NCBI GenBank assembly: GCA_002791075.1
Contig: PFWI01000121.1
Coordinates: forward strand, 11,498-23,975
Source: a bacterium (Candidatus Ratteibacteria) CG_4_9_14_3_um_filter_41_21
GTDB taxonomy: Bacteria > Ratteibacteria > UBA8468
Direction of reading: 5' to 3'
Length of the DNA: 12,478 nt
Shown: positions 6,846 through 12,478 of the stretch, piece after piece
How positions within the stretch are numbered: position 1 is the first letter of the stretch
Layout of the letters: each line of letters begins with the position of its first letter
Position numbers and translations under genes: made by a program
Notes under the pieces: generated by a model
Seen by the model: the letters and a program-made list of their open reading frames with translations, nothing else
What the model was told of the DNA's origin: nothing
The model's database searches: none

Positions 6846-7847
6846 ATGAAGATACTAATCACAGGTGGGGCAGGGTTTATCGGGACCAATTTGGTGGCGT
6901 ATCTTGTTAAAAAAGGGAAAAAGGTTAGGATCCTTGATAATCTTTCTCGGGAGGGAACAGAGAAGAATCTTAAATGGCTAAAAAATCTTCGCGGAGATTT
7001 AGAGGTGATTATTGGCGATATCCAGGATGAAAAAAAAATAAGAAAAGCGGTTAAGAATGTTGATGTTATCTATCATCTTGCGGCTCAAGTGGCGGTAACT
7101 AGTTCGGTAGCCAATCCAAAAGAAGATTTCCAGGTTAATGCTTTGGGAACTTTAAATGTTTTAGAAGCAATGAGAAAATTTTCCCCGGAAAGCGTTTTGA
7201 TTTTTAGTTCTACCAATAAGGTTTATGGAGAAACAAGCAACATCAAGGTTATTAAAAGTAAAAAACGTTATCAATATAAAGATTCTGAATTTGCTGTTAC
7301 TGAAGACCAACCTTTGGATTTTTATTCCCCTTATGGATGTTCTAAAGGAGCTGCCGACCAGTATGTTCGGGACTATTCCCGGATTTACGGGTTAAAGACG
7401 ATTGTTTTTCGTCAATCCTGCATTTATGGGCCACACCAATTTGGCAATGAGGACCAGGGCTGGGTAGCACATTTTGCTATATCCGCTCTGAAAAAAAGGA
7501 AAATAACTATTTATGGGGACGGCAAGCAGGTAAGAGATATTCTCTATATTGATGATTTGGCAGAAGCATTTTGGCAAGCCGAAAAAAATATTGCCAAAAC
7601 CAAGGGGAAAGTCTATAATATTGGTGGAGGAAGGGAAAACAGTATCTCCCTTTTAGAATTTATTTCTAAATTGGAAAAACTTACTGGCAAGAAAATTTCT
7701 TATAGTTTTGCCGATTGGCGTCCCGGAGACCAGAAAATTTATATTAGCGGTATCAAAAGAGCAAAGACGGGTTTTGGCTGGGAACCTGTGATTAAGGTGG
7801 ATGAAGGATTAAAGAGATTGCTAAATTGGGTTAAAAAGATACTATGA
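6846..7847 (+). CDS. NAD-dependent extended SDR, CDP-paratose 2-epimerase (CDP-tyvelose epimerase)-like
   Basis: This 333-residue sugar-nucleotide epimerase begins with the NAD-binding MKILITGGAGFIG (glycine motif 7-13) and D31, which selects NAD over NADP. The catalytic region has SST at 121-123 and YGCSK (Y163, K167). The block SPYGCSKGAADQYV, then FRQSCIYGPHQFGNEDQGWVAHF and ITIYGDGKQVRDILYIDDL, is the signature I associate with the RfbE/Tyv family, which interconverts CDP-paratose and CDP-tyvelose. The other enzymes of that pathway (CDP-glucose synthesis and 3,6-dideoxysugar formation) are not in the window, so the real substrate may be a different CDP- or UDP-sugar. AGGA at 6835-6838 supports ATG 6846 over ATG 6839, which hits a stop after three codons. 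The 3' end overlaps the dehydrogenase gene by ATGA. Confidence 0.82.
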   Translation: MKILITGGAGFIGTNLVAYLVKKGKKVRILDNLSREGTEKNLKWLKNLRGDLEVIIGDIQDEKKIRKAVKNVDVIYHLAAQVAVTSSVANPKEDFQVNALGTLNVLEAMRKFSPESVLIFSSTNKVYGETSNIKVIKSKKRYQYKDSEFAVTEDQPLDFYSPYGCSKGAADQYVRDYSRIYGLKTIVFRQSCIYGPHQFGNEDQGWVAHFAISALKKRKITIYGDGKQVRDILYIDDLAEAFWQAEKNIAKTKGKVYNIGGGRENSISLLEFISKLEKLTGKKISYSFADWRPGDQKIYISGIKRAKTGFGWEPVIKVDEGLKRLLNWVKKIL

Positions 7848-9094
7848 ATAAAATTGCGGTGATTGGAGCTGGACACGTTGGTTTGGTAACCGCGGCCTGC
7901 TTGGCTAAACTGGGAAATAAGGTTGTCTGTGTAGATAATGACAGAAAAAAAATAATAGATTTGGTGAAAGATGGAGTGCAAAAAAAGAGGCTGGCTTTTA
8001 GTTTTAGTATTGAGAAAAGCACCAGGATTTCCCGGATTATTTTTATCTGTGTTGGGACCCCGTCCAAACCAGATGGAGAAGCAGATCTCTCGGCGATAGA
8101 GGCGGTTACTGCAGAGGTAGCCAAGGCAATGAACGGCTATAAACTATTAGTGGAGAAAAGTACCGTTCCGGTTATGACCGGGGAATGGATGAAGAGAACA
8201 ATCAACCTGATTAGAAAGAAAAACGCTGATTTTGATGTTGCGGCTAATCCGGAATTTTTAAAGGAAGGTTCGGCAATATCAGATTTTATGAAACCGGAAC
8301 GTATTGTCATCGGTACCGAATCAGAAAGAGCAAAAAAAATATTAGAAGAAATTTATCAACCGATAAAGGCACCGATTATCTTCACCGATGTGAAAAGTGC
8401 TGAATTGATTAAGCATGCCTCCAATTCCTTTTTAGCTGTCAAAATTTCCTATATCAATGCGATCTCCCAGATTTGCGAGAAAGTCGGGGCGGATGTTGAA
8501 AGCATTGCTAAGGGAATGGGGTATGATTCCCGGATTGGTAAAGCGTTCCTTTCTCCCGGCGTTGGCTACGGAGGCAGTTGCTTCCCCAAAGATGTGGCTG
8601 CTTTTATTCATCTGGCGAAAGAGGTGGGCTATGACTTCAGTCTGCTAAAAGCGGTGCAAAAAATTAATCAAGAACAAATAAGTCTTATTTTTAAGAAGAT
8701 AAAAAAATATCTCTGGACATTAAAAAATAAGAAGATTGGTATCCTGGGACTTTCCTTTAAACCGGACACCGATGATATCCGGGAAGCTCCTTCCCTTAAG
8801 ATTATGGAAAGATTACTTTCTGAAGAAGCAATTCTTTCTGTTTATGACCCTAAAGCGATGGAAGAAACCAAGAAAATCTTTCCAAGAAGGACTATCTATT
8901 GTAAAAATCCTTATCAAGTATGTAAAGGCGCTGAATTATTGCTTGTTCTCACTGAATGGGAGGAGTTTAAAAAGTTGGACTTAAAAAGAGTAAAGAAGTT
9001 GCTTGGTAAACCACATCTTATTGATGGCCGTAATATCTATGAACCGGAAAAAATGAAGAAATTGGGATTTGTCTACGAAGGGGTGGGGAGATGA
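7844..9094 (+). CDS. ugd: UDP-glucose 6-dehydrogenase family protein with a shortened N-terminal loop
   Basis: A 416-residue member of the UDP-glucose/GDP-mannose dehydrogenase family, which oxidises UDP-glucose twice to UDP-glucuronate with NAD. Visible features include GAGHVG (8-13) with D31, VGTP (70-73), KSTVPV (T107), NPEFLKEG (E137, E141), ELIKHASNSF (K190, N194), and the catalytic Cys in GYGGSCFPKD (C246, D250). The C-terminal UDP-binding domain starts near 290 (KKIGILGLSFKPDTDDIREAPS), and the protein ends with the usual GFVYEGVGR. One thing is odd: between VKDGV and QKKRLAF (residues ~41-51) the usual segment containing 'PxYEPGL' is missing, about 15-16 residues, in frame. All catalytic residues remain. 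It is coupled to the upstream epimerase (ATGA) and probably provides UDP-glucuronate or a related uronate precursor. The family is certain; UDP-glucose as substrate is likely but not proven. Confidence 0.93.
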   Translation: MNKIAVIGAGHVGLVTAACLAKLGNKVVCVDNDRKKIIDLVKDGVQKKRLAFSFSIEKSTRISRIIFICVGTPSKPDGEADLSAIEAVTAEVAKAMNGYKLLVEKSTVPVMTGEWMKRTINLIRKKNADFDVAANPEFLKEGSAISDFMKPERIVIGTESERAKKILEEIYQPIKAPIIFTDVKSAELIKHASNSFLAVKISYINAISQICEKVGADVESIAKGMGYDSRIGKAFLSPGVGYGGSCFPKDVAAFIHLAKEVGYDFSLLKAVQKINQEQISLIFKKIKKYLWTLKNKKIGILGLSFKPDTDDIREAPSLKIMERLLSEEAILSVYDPKAMEETKKIFPRRTIYCKNPYQVCKGAELLLVLTEWEEFKKLDLKRVKKLLGKPHLIDGRNIYEPEKMKKLGFVYEGVGR

Positions 9095-9106
9095 GGGAAT
9101 TTTCTT

Positions 9107-9250
9107 CGGCGGCACGCTTGATTTTCCCGGCGAGGAAATCTTCGCTCTCGTTCCGTCCGGCCCGCCTCACATCTCGGCGGGCGTGACCAGCGCATTGCTC
9201 CTTATTCGTCGCAATGGTCACCCTCGCTCGTCCTTCGGACACCGTGCCCG
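9107..9250. repeat. GC-rich multi-hairpin intergenic element (mobile repeat or structured RNA)
   Basis: This stretch fills most of the 228-bp gap 9095-9322. By hand count it is 93/144 G+C (about 65%), against clearly AT-rich neighbours. An outer inverted repeat GGCACG (9111-9116)/CGTGCC (9243-9248) encloses three further stems: GCCCGCC/GGCGGGC (9160-9166/9176-9182); CATTGC/GCAATG (9193-9198/9211-9216), continued past a 5-base bulge by GTGAC/GTCAC (9183-9187/9217-9221); and GTCC-TTC-GGAC (9230-9240). The layout resembles a multibranch RNA. Part of the second stem recurs, inverted, in the 11207-11240 repeat, which favours a dispersed palindromic element. Frames on both strands stay open through it, but with no protein-like features. 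Downstream, 9251-9322 is ordinary AT-rich DNA with AGGAGG (9293-9298) and the ribosome-binding GAGGA (9311-9315). Confidence 0.7.
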
Positions 9251-9322
9251 CTCGTCGGTAACAAGGCACTTTTCAGGAAGATTCATTTTCTTAGGAGGAA
9301 AAATAAAAAAGAGGAATTCTTT

Positions 9323-10435
9323 ATGAAGATATTAGTTACGGGTGGGGCGGGGTTTATCGGAAGTTTTCTGGTTGATGGATTGGTCAAAGAAGGCCATCAA
9401 GTAACCGTTTTTGATGATTTAGAATCCCAGGTTCATCCCGAGAAAAAATTACCCGCTTATTTTAATAGGAGAGCAAAGTTCATTAAAGGAGATGTTAGAA
9501 GACCAAAGGGTTTAAAGGAAGCGATACGAGATATCGAGGTAATTTTTCATTTTGCTGCGGCGGTAGGCATTGGCCAGAGCGAATATAAAATAAAAAGATA
9601 TGTGGAAACCAATATTGGCGGGACCGCCAATTTACTGGATATCCTGGTCAATAGTAAAAACAGGGTCAAGAAAATTATTTTAGCCGCTTCTATGAGTGAA
9701 TACGGTGAGGGAGAATATGAATGTCCTTCCTGTGGGATTATCCAGCCAGCGTTACGAACTCTGCAACAATTGAAGAAGAATGCCTGGGAACTTTATTGCC
9801 CTTTCTGCAAAAGACCTTTAAAGCCGGTAGCCACCAGGGAACAAGCCAGGTTAAATATAAATTCAATCTATGCTATTAGTAAAAAAACCCAGGAGGAAAT
9901 GGTTTTGAATATTGGCAAAACCTATGGAATTCCGGCAGTTGTTTTTCGCTTCTTTAACGTTTATGGTCCTCGCCAAAGCCTTTCTAATCCTTATACCGGG
10001 GTGATGGCAATTTTCTTATCAAGAATTAAAAATAACCAATCTCCAATTATCTATGAGGACGGAAAACAATCCCGGGATTTCATTTCGGTTCATGATATAG
10101 TGAGGGCAAATATCTTAGCGCTGGAGAAAAAAGAAGCAGATTACCAAGTCTTTAATCTTGGCTCCGGGAAAGCAATAAGCATTAAAAGAATAGCCGAAAT
10201 ATTAGCCGGAGCAACCGGTAAATTAATAGCCCCGGAAATTACGCATAAATTTCGCAAAGGTGATGTCAGGCATTGTTTTGCCGCTCTGGACAAAATAAAA
10301 AAGGTTTTAGGATTTTACCCGAAGATAACTCTGAAGGATGGAGTGGCAGAATTGGTTGACTGGTCAAAAACTGTGGAGGCAAAGGATTTCTTTGGGAAAG
10401 CAGCCGGAGAACTAAAACAAAAAGGGTTGATTTGA
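9323..10435 (+). CDS. Extended SDR with zinc-ribbon insert, dTDP-L-rhamnose 4-epimerase-like
   Basis: This 370-residue NAD-dependent epimerase/dehydratase begins MKILVTGGAGFIG (7-13) with D31. The catalytic set is AASMSEYG (S123, S125) and YAISK (Y183, K187). Between these sits an insertion of ~45 residues carrying CPSC (134-137) and CPFC (159-162), a four-Cys metal site absent from classical GalE-like enzymes. This zinc-ribbon insert, followed by FRFFNVYGPRQSLSNPYTGVMAIF and EDGKQSRDFISVHDIV, matches the group I know as dTDP-L-rhamnose 4-epimerases (Burkholderia WbiB-like), which make dTDP-6-deoxy-L-talose. No dTDP-rhamnose pathway genes other than a possible nucleotidyltransferase are in the window, so the substrate is tentative. 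GAGGA (9311-9315) lies seven bases upstream and fixes ATG 9323. The GT2 gene follows two bases after the stop, or overlaps if it starts at TTG. Confidence 0.82.
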   Translation: MKILVTGGAGFIGSFLVDGLVKEGHQVTVFDDLESQVHPEKKLPAYFNRRAKFIKGDVRRPKGLKEAIRDIEVIFHFAAAVGIGQSEYKIKRYVETNIGGTANLLDILVNSKNRVKKIILAASMSEYGEGEYECPSCGIIQPALRTLQQLKKNAWELYCPFCKRPLKPVATREQARLNINSIYAISKKTQEEMVLNIGKTYGIPAVVFRFFNVYGPRQSLSNPYTGVMAIFLSRIKNNQSPIIYEDGKQSRDFISVHDIVRANILALEKKEADYQVFNLGSGKAISIKRIAEILAGATGKLIAPEITHKFRKGDVRHCFAALDKIKKVLGFYPKITLKDGVAELVDWSKTVEAKDFFGKAAGELKQKGLI

Positions 10436-10437
10436 AT

Positions 10438-11178
10438 ATGGCTGAACCAAAATTTTCTGTTATCATCCCGGCACATAATGAGGAAAATTCTCTAAAAGAG
10501 ACAATTGTCTCTTTGGAGAAGACTCTTTCTGATTACCGGTTTGAAATCATCGTTGTTAATGACCATTCCCTTGATAAAACTGTAATTATTGCACAAGAAT
10601 TAGCAGGGAGATATCCCAACGTTAGGTTAGTTAATAATATTGGCGAGAAAGGTTTTGCTCCTACCTTAATTACCGGGTTTGGACAAGCCAAGGGGGAATT
10701 TCTCGTCCCGGTAATGGCTGACGGTTGTGACGACCTAACTACGATTAAGGAAATGTACGAAATAACCAAAGAGGGCTATGATCTTGTTTCTGCTTCGCGC
10801 TATCGAGAAAAAGGAAAAAGAATTGGCGGTCCAAAACTAAAAGCTTTCTTCTCCGAATTTGTAGGGAAAAGCATTCATCGCTTAACCAAAATTCCTACCA
10901 CCGATGTTGCTAATGCCTTCAAATTATACCGCAAAAGCACTCTACAAAAAATCAAAATTAAAGAAAATAGCGGTTTTGCTCTCTCAATGGAGATTACCTT
11001 AAAGATGTATTATCAGGGATATAGAATTGCTGAGGTGTCAACCATCTGGAAAGAAAGAAAGCAGGGTAAATCCAAATTTATAATTTTAAAAATTGCGCCT
11101 TTTTACCTTAAATGGTATTTCTGGGCAATTACGAAGATGCTTCAATTACACATGAATTTGCTTTTTGGACGCAGATAA
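10438..11178 (+). CDS. GT2 glycosyltransferase, DPM1-like polyprenyl-phosphate sugar transferase
   Basis: A 246-residue GT-A domain protein: FSVIIPAHNEENSL, then IIVVNDHSLDKT (N41, D42), GEKGFAPTLITGF, and VMADGCDDL (94-99), the form the metal-binding motif takes in this GT2 branch instead of a plain DxD. RKSTL and the C-terminal TIWKERKQGKSKFIILK match the DPM1-like 'W..R..G.SKf' ending that follows the catalytic core. It would load a sugar onto a lipid phosphate or transfer one to a lipid-linked glycan. The neighbouring epimerase may supply its donor. It is a distant paralogue of the GT2 gene at 4936. ATG 10438 is my choice; TTG 10432, five bases after AGGG and overlapping the upstream stop, is an alternative. 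The last codons (CGC AGA TAA) are the left arm of a repeat element, so the final residues and the stop appear to be insertion-derived. Confidence 0.85.
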   Translation: MAEPKFSVIIPAHNEENSLKETIVSLEKTLSDYRFEIIVVNDHSLDKTVIIAQELAGRYPNVRLVNNIGEKGFAPTLITGFGQAKGEFLVPVMADGCDDLTTIKEMYEITKEGYDLVSASRYREKGKRIGGPKLKAFFSEFVGKSIHRLTKIPTTDVANAFKLYRKSTLQKIKIKENSGFALSMEITLKMYYQGYRIAEVSTIWKERKQGKSKFIILKIAPFYLKWYFWAITKMLQLHMNLLFGRR

Positions 11179-11272
11179 CATCAGGATAAAACAGGATTCT
11201 GATGAAGTCATTGCGAGGAATAAGACCCCTTCGCAATGACCCTTCGGGTCAATTATTGATATTTATCTGCGT
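11169..11272. repeat. 104-bp intergenic element with 10-bp inverted ends and an internal hairpin
   Basis: The ends ACGCAGATAA (11169-11178) and TTATCTGCGT (11263-11272) are perfect inverted repeats. Inside is a strong hairpin with 10-bp arms GTCATTGCGA (11207-11216) and TCGCAATGAC (11231-11240), overlapped by GACCC-TTC-GGGTC (11238-11250). Beyond the right end a second copy of the 10-mer TATCTGCGTG/A follows directly (11264-11273, 11274-11283). The left end overlaps the last three codons of the GT2 gene, including its stop. ATCTGCGT-type and CATTGCGAGG-type repeats are, from memory, common dispersed sequences in genomes of uncultivated bacteria. No coding potential. Confidence 0.72.
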
Positions 11273-11284
11273 GTATCTGCGTAA

Positions 11285-11343
11285 ATTCCGCTACTGGACT
11301 ATCAGCTCTCTTCAGTAGGAATATGCGGGAAGATTAACTTCCC
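11285..11343. other. Two hairpins in the leader region before the nucleotidyltransferase
   Basis: ATTCC-GC-TACTG (11285-11296) pairs with CAGTAGGAAT (11313-11322), leaving a two-base bulge and a 16-base loop. It is followed closely by GGGAAG-ATTAA-CTTCCC (11327-11343), a perfect 6-bp stem. There is no T-run after the second, so it is a poor intrinsic terminator. A CTGACA (11352-11357) with TAATTT 17 bases on (11375-11380) is at best a weak promoter for the next gene. The hairpins could be a structured 5' leader, more repeat debris, or an attenuating structure; the sequence alone does not decide. Confidence 0.45.
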
Positions 11344-11391
11344 TGAAATTACTGACAGCAACTCTGCGTCCTATTAATTTATAGTTAAAAG

Positions 11392-12312
11392 ATGGAAACG
11401 ATAATTCTGGCCGGGGGATATGGCACCAGACTACGACCAATAACCAGAGAAAGACCAAAATCTCTTCTCCCGGTAGCAGGCAAACCCATTATTGAGTATT
11501 TCCTGGAACGTTACCCTTTTCGTAAACCGCCGCTTATTTCAACCAACAAAGAGTTCCTTCCGGTCTTCAGAAGATGGCAAAAGAAAATTCCCTATCCGGT
11601 CAGGATTATTGCCGAGAAAACGATGTTTGAAAAACAGAAATTAGGAACGGTAGGAGCCTTAAACTTTTTGGTAAAAAACAAGAAAATAAAAGACGACCTT
11701 TTGGTAATTGCCGGGGATAATATTTTTGAATTCAACTTAAAAGATTTTGTTGATTCTTTTCACGGAGAACTGCTGGTTGCTATTTGCGATATTAAGGATA
11801 AGAAAAAAATTAAAAAAAGATTTGGTAATGTAGAAATAGATGAAAGAGGCAAAATTATAAATTTTATTGAGAAGCCTTCTTTTCCCAAAACAACTTTAGT
11901 GAGCACTGCCTGCTATATTTTCCCTCAAAAGGTGTTAGAGGCAATACCGGAATTTTTAAGCCGGGCCGAGAGGAAGAAAGATGCGATGGGATATTTTTGC
12001 AGCTGGCTTTTGAAAAAGAATAATTTTCCCATTCAGAGTTTTTTGTTTAAAGAAGCCTGGTTTGACATTGGAAGCAGAATTTCGTATTTAGCGGCGAATC
12101 GGTATTACCTGAAAGGAGAAAATTATTTAGGAAAAAACAGCAGGATTATTAATTCAAAAGTAACTGACACCATTATTTTTGAGGAAGTTAAAATTGAGAA
12201 TTGTGAACTTAAATCTTGTGTTGTTGATGACTATTGCCGAATTTCCAATTTAAAGTTAAAAAATTGCCTTATTGGCAAAAAGACAATTATCCGAGGCAGC
12301 CTAAAAATTTGA
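11392..12312 (+). CDS. Sugar-1-phosphate nucleotidyltransferase (RfbA/RmlA-like) with short beta-helix-like tail
   Basis: The N-terminal ~235 residues are an NTP_transferase domain. They show LAGGYGTRLRPIT (6-18), RPKSLLPVAGKPIIEY (K23, the substrate-phosphate-contacting Lys of the PK.L.P motif), LGTVGAL (84-90), AGDN (D109, metal ligand), EKP (160-162) and WFDIGS (223-228). The remaining ~70 residues (SRIINSKVTDTIIFEEVKIENCELKSCVV...) resemble imperfect hexapeptide turns of a left-handed beta-helix, a common C-terminal addition in archaeal and bacterial RmlA/GlmU-like proteins. It would make an NDP-sugar from NTP and sugar-1-phosphate, feeding the epimerases and dehydrogenase upstream; the nucleotide and sugar are not determined. 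There is no strong Shine-Dalgarno (only AAAAG just before ATG 11392), and it is separated from the rest by a repeat-rich gap, so its expression may be independent and modest. Confidence 0.85.
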   Translation: METIILAGGYGTRLRPITRERPKSLLPVAGKPIIEYFLERYPFRKPPLISTNKEFLPVFRRWQKKIPYPVRIIAEKTMFEKQKLGTVGALNFLVKNKKIKDDLLVIAGDNIFEFNLKDFVDSFHGELLVAICDIKDKKKIKKRFGNVEIDERGKIINFIEKPSFPKTTLVSTACYIFPQKVLEAIPEFLSRAERKKDAMGYFCSWLLKKNNFPIQSFLFKEAWFDIGSRISYLAANRYYLKGENYLGKNSRIINSKVTDTIIFEEVKIENCELKSCVVDDYCRISNLKLKNCLIGKKTIIRGSLKI

Positions 12313-12346
12313 TTACATAGGAATTTTCTTTTAAAAAACACTCTAC

Positions 12347-12453
12347 CACGAAAGCACGAAATAAAGAAGACACGAAAGAAATAGCAACCACGAATTACTC
12401 GAATTACACGAATTAAAAAACAGCATTCACCACAGAGGCACAGAGACACAAAG
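12347..12453. repeat. Short-period repeat tract (CACGAATTA and CACAGAGA units)
   Basis: CACGAA recurs at 12347, 12355, 12371, 12389 and 12407. Three units of a 9-mer stand in perfect tandem at 12389-12415: CACGAATTA, CTCGAATTA, CACGAATTA. A second, 8-bp motif follows: CACAGAGG, CACAGAGA, CACAAAG (12431-12453). The whole downstream stretch 12313-12478 holds no credible gene; a reverse-strand frame through it is low-complexity. Runs of this kind (ACCACGAATTACACGAATT, CACCACAGAGGCACAGAG) are, from memory, frequent dispersed intergenic repeats in several candidate phyla. Confidence 0.72.
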
Positions 12454-12478
12454 TTCACCAAGAATTATAAATAAATTT

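Noticed and set aside
9069..9326. 85-codon + strand frame through the GC-rich spacer, overlapping the dehydrogenase gene, and an 83-codon frame on the - strand over nearly the same bases
   Set aside because: Both strands stay open because the sequence is GC-rich and stop-poor; the translations mix dehydrogenase out-of-frame sequence with Arg/Ser-rich repeat sequence and show no protein motif. The spacer is better explained as a hairpin repeat.
9323..9362. Similarity of the first ~40 bases of the two epimerase genes (6846 and 9323) as a recent duplication
   Set aside because: The match covers only the conserved GGAGFIG nucleotide-binding motif; the rest of the proteins diverge and only one has the zinc-ribbon insert.
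12231..12461. 76-codon - strand frame at the right end
   Set aside because: The translation is low-complexity (repeated RVIR, Phe and Cys-rich) and arises from the CACGAATTA/CACAGAGG repeats and the end of the nucleotidyltransferase gene.

Overview
The window looks like one arm of a surface-glycan (O-antigen-like or exopolysaccharide) biosynthesis locus. All genes are on the + strand. The DNA is AT-rich and the genes are tightly packed. Dispersed palindromic repeats fill the only sizeable gaps. AT-rich coding sequence combined with hairpin repeats, a short run of CACGAATTA units and CACAGAGA-type units is, from memory, typical of genomes of uncultivated bacteria such as Omnitrophota and related lineages. 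That placement is a low-confidence guess; no rRNA or other phylogenetic marker is present.

Block I (1-6628) reads as one translationally coupled operon. It holds the 3' end of a SAM methyltransferase, a possible 24-residue peptide gene, a 653-residue polytopic GT-C glycosyltransferase, a radical SAM protein with a B12-binding-like N-terminal domain, a GT4 glycosyltransferase, a GT2 polyprenyl-phosphate-glycosyltransferase-like protein, and a methyltransferase with an N-terminal zinc ribbon. Most junctions overlap by 4-8 bases or abut. A plausible scheme is that the GT2 protein makes a lipid-phosphate-linked sugar, the GT-C membrane enzyme uses it outside the membrane, the GT4 extends a lipid-linked glycan in the cytoplasm, and the methyltransferases and radical SAM enzyme modify sugar or lipid.

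Block II (6846-12312) is a nucleotide-sugar block: a CDP-paratose 2-epimerase-like SDR coupled to a UDP-sugar 6-dehydrogenase; a zinc-ribbon-containing SDR resembling dTDP-L-rhamnose 4-epimerase followed by a DPM1-like GT2; and a sugar-1-phosphate nucleotidyltransferase with a short beta-helix-like tail. A good sigma70-type promoter precedes the first of these.

Block II is broken by three spacers of similar size: 6629-6845 (217 bp), 9095-9322 (228 bp) and 11179-11391 (213 bp). Each is packed with inverted repeats. The first has a 51-bp near-palindrome, then three tandem hairpins between 20-bp direct repeats. The second has a roughly 65% G+C multi-hairpin element. The third has an element bounded by 10-bp inverted ends, one of which supplies the stop codon of the upstream gene, followed by two more hairpins. 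A 16-bp core is shared in opposite orientation between the second and third spacers. The right end of the window (12313-12478) is short-period repeat DNA with no credible gene.

Most noteworthy are the GC-rich structured element, the in-frame loss of the usually conserved EPGL loop in the sugar dehydrogenase, the repeat-derived stop codon, and the repeat-punctuated layout. I see no clear evidence of a wholly new enzymatic system; the least explained signals are in the non-coding DNA.
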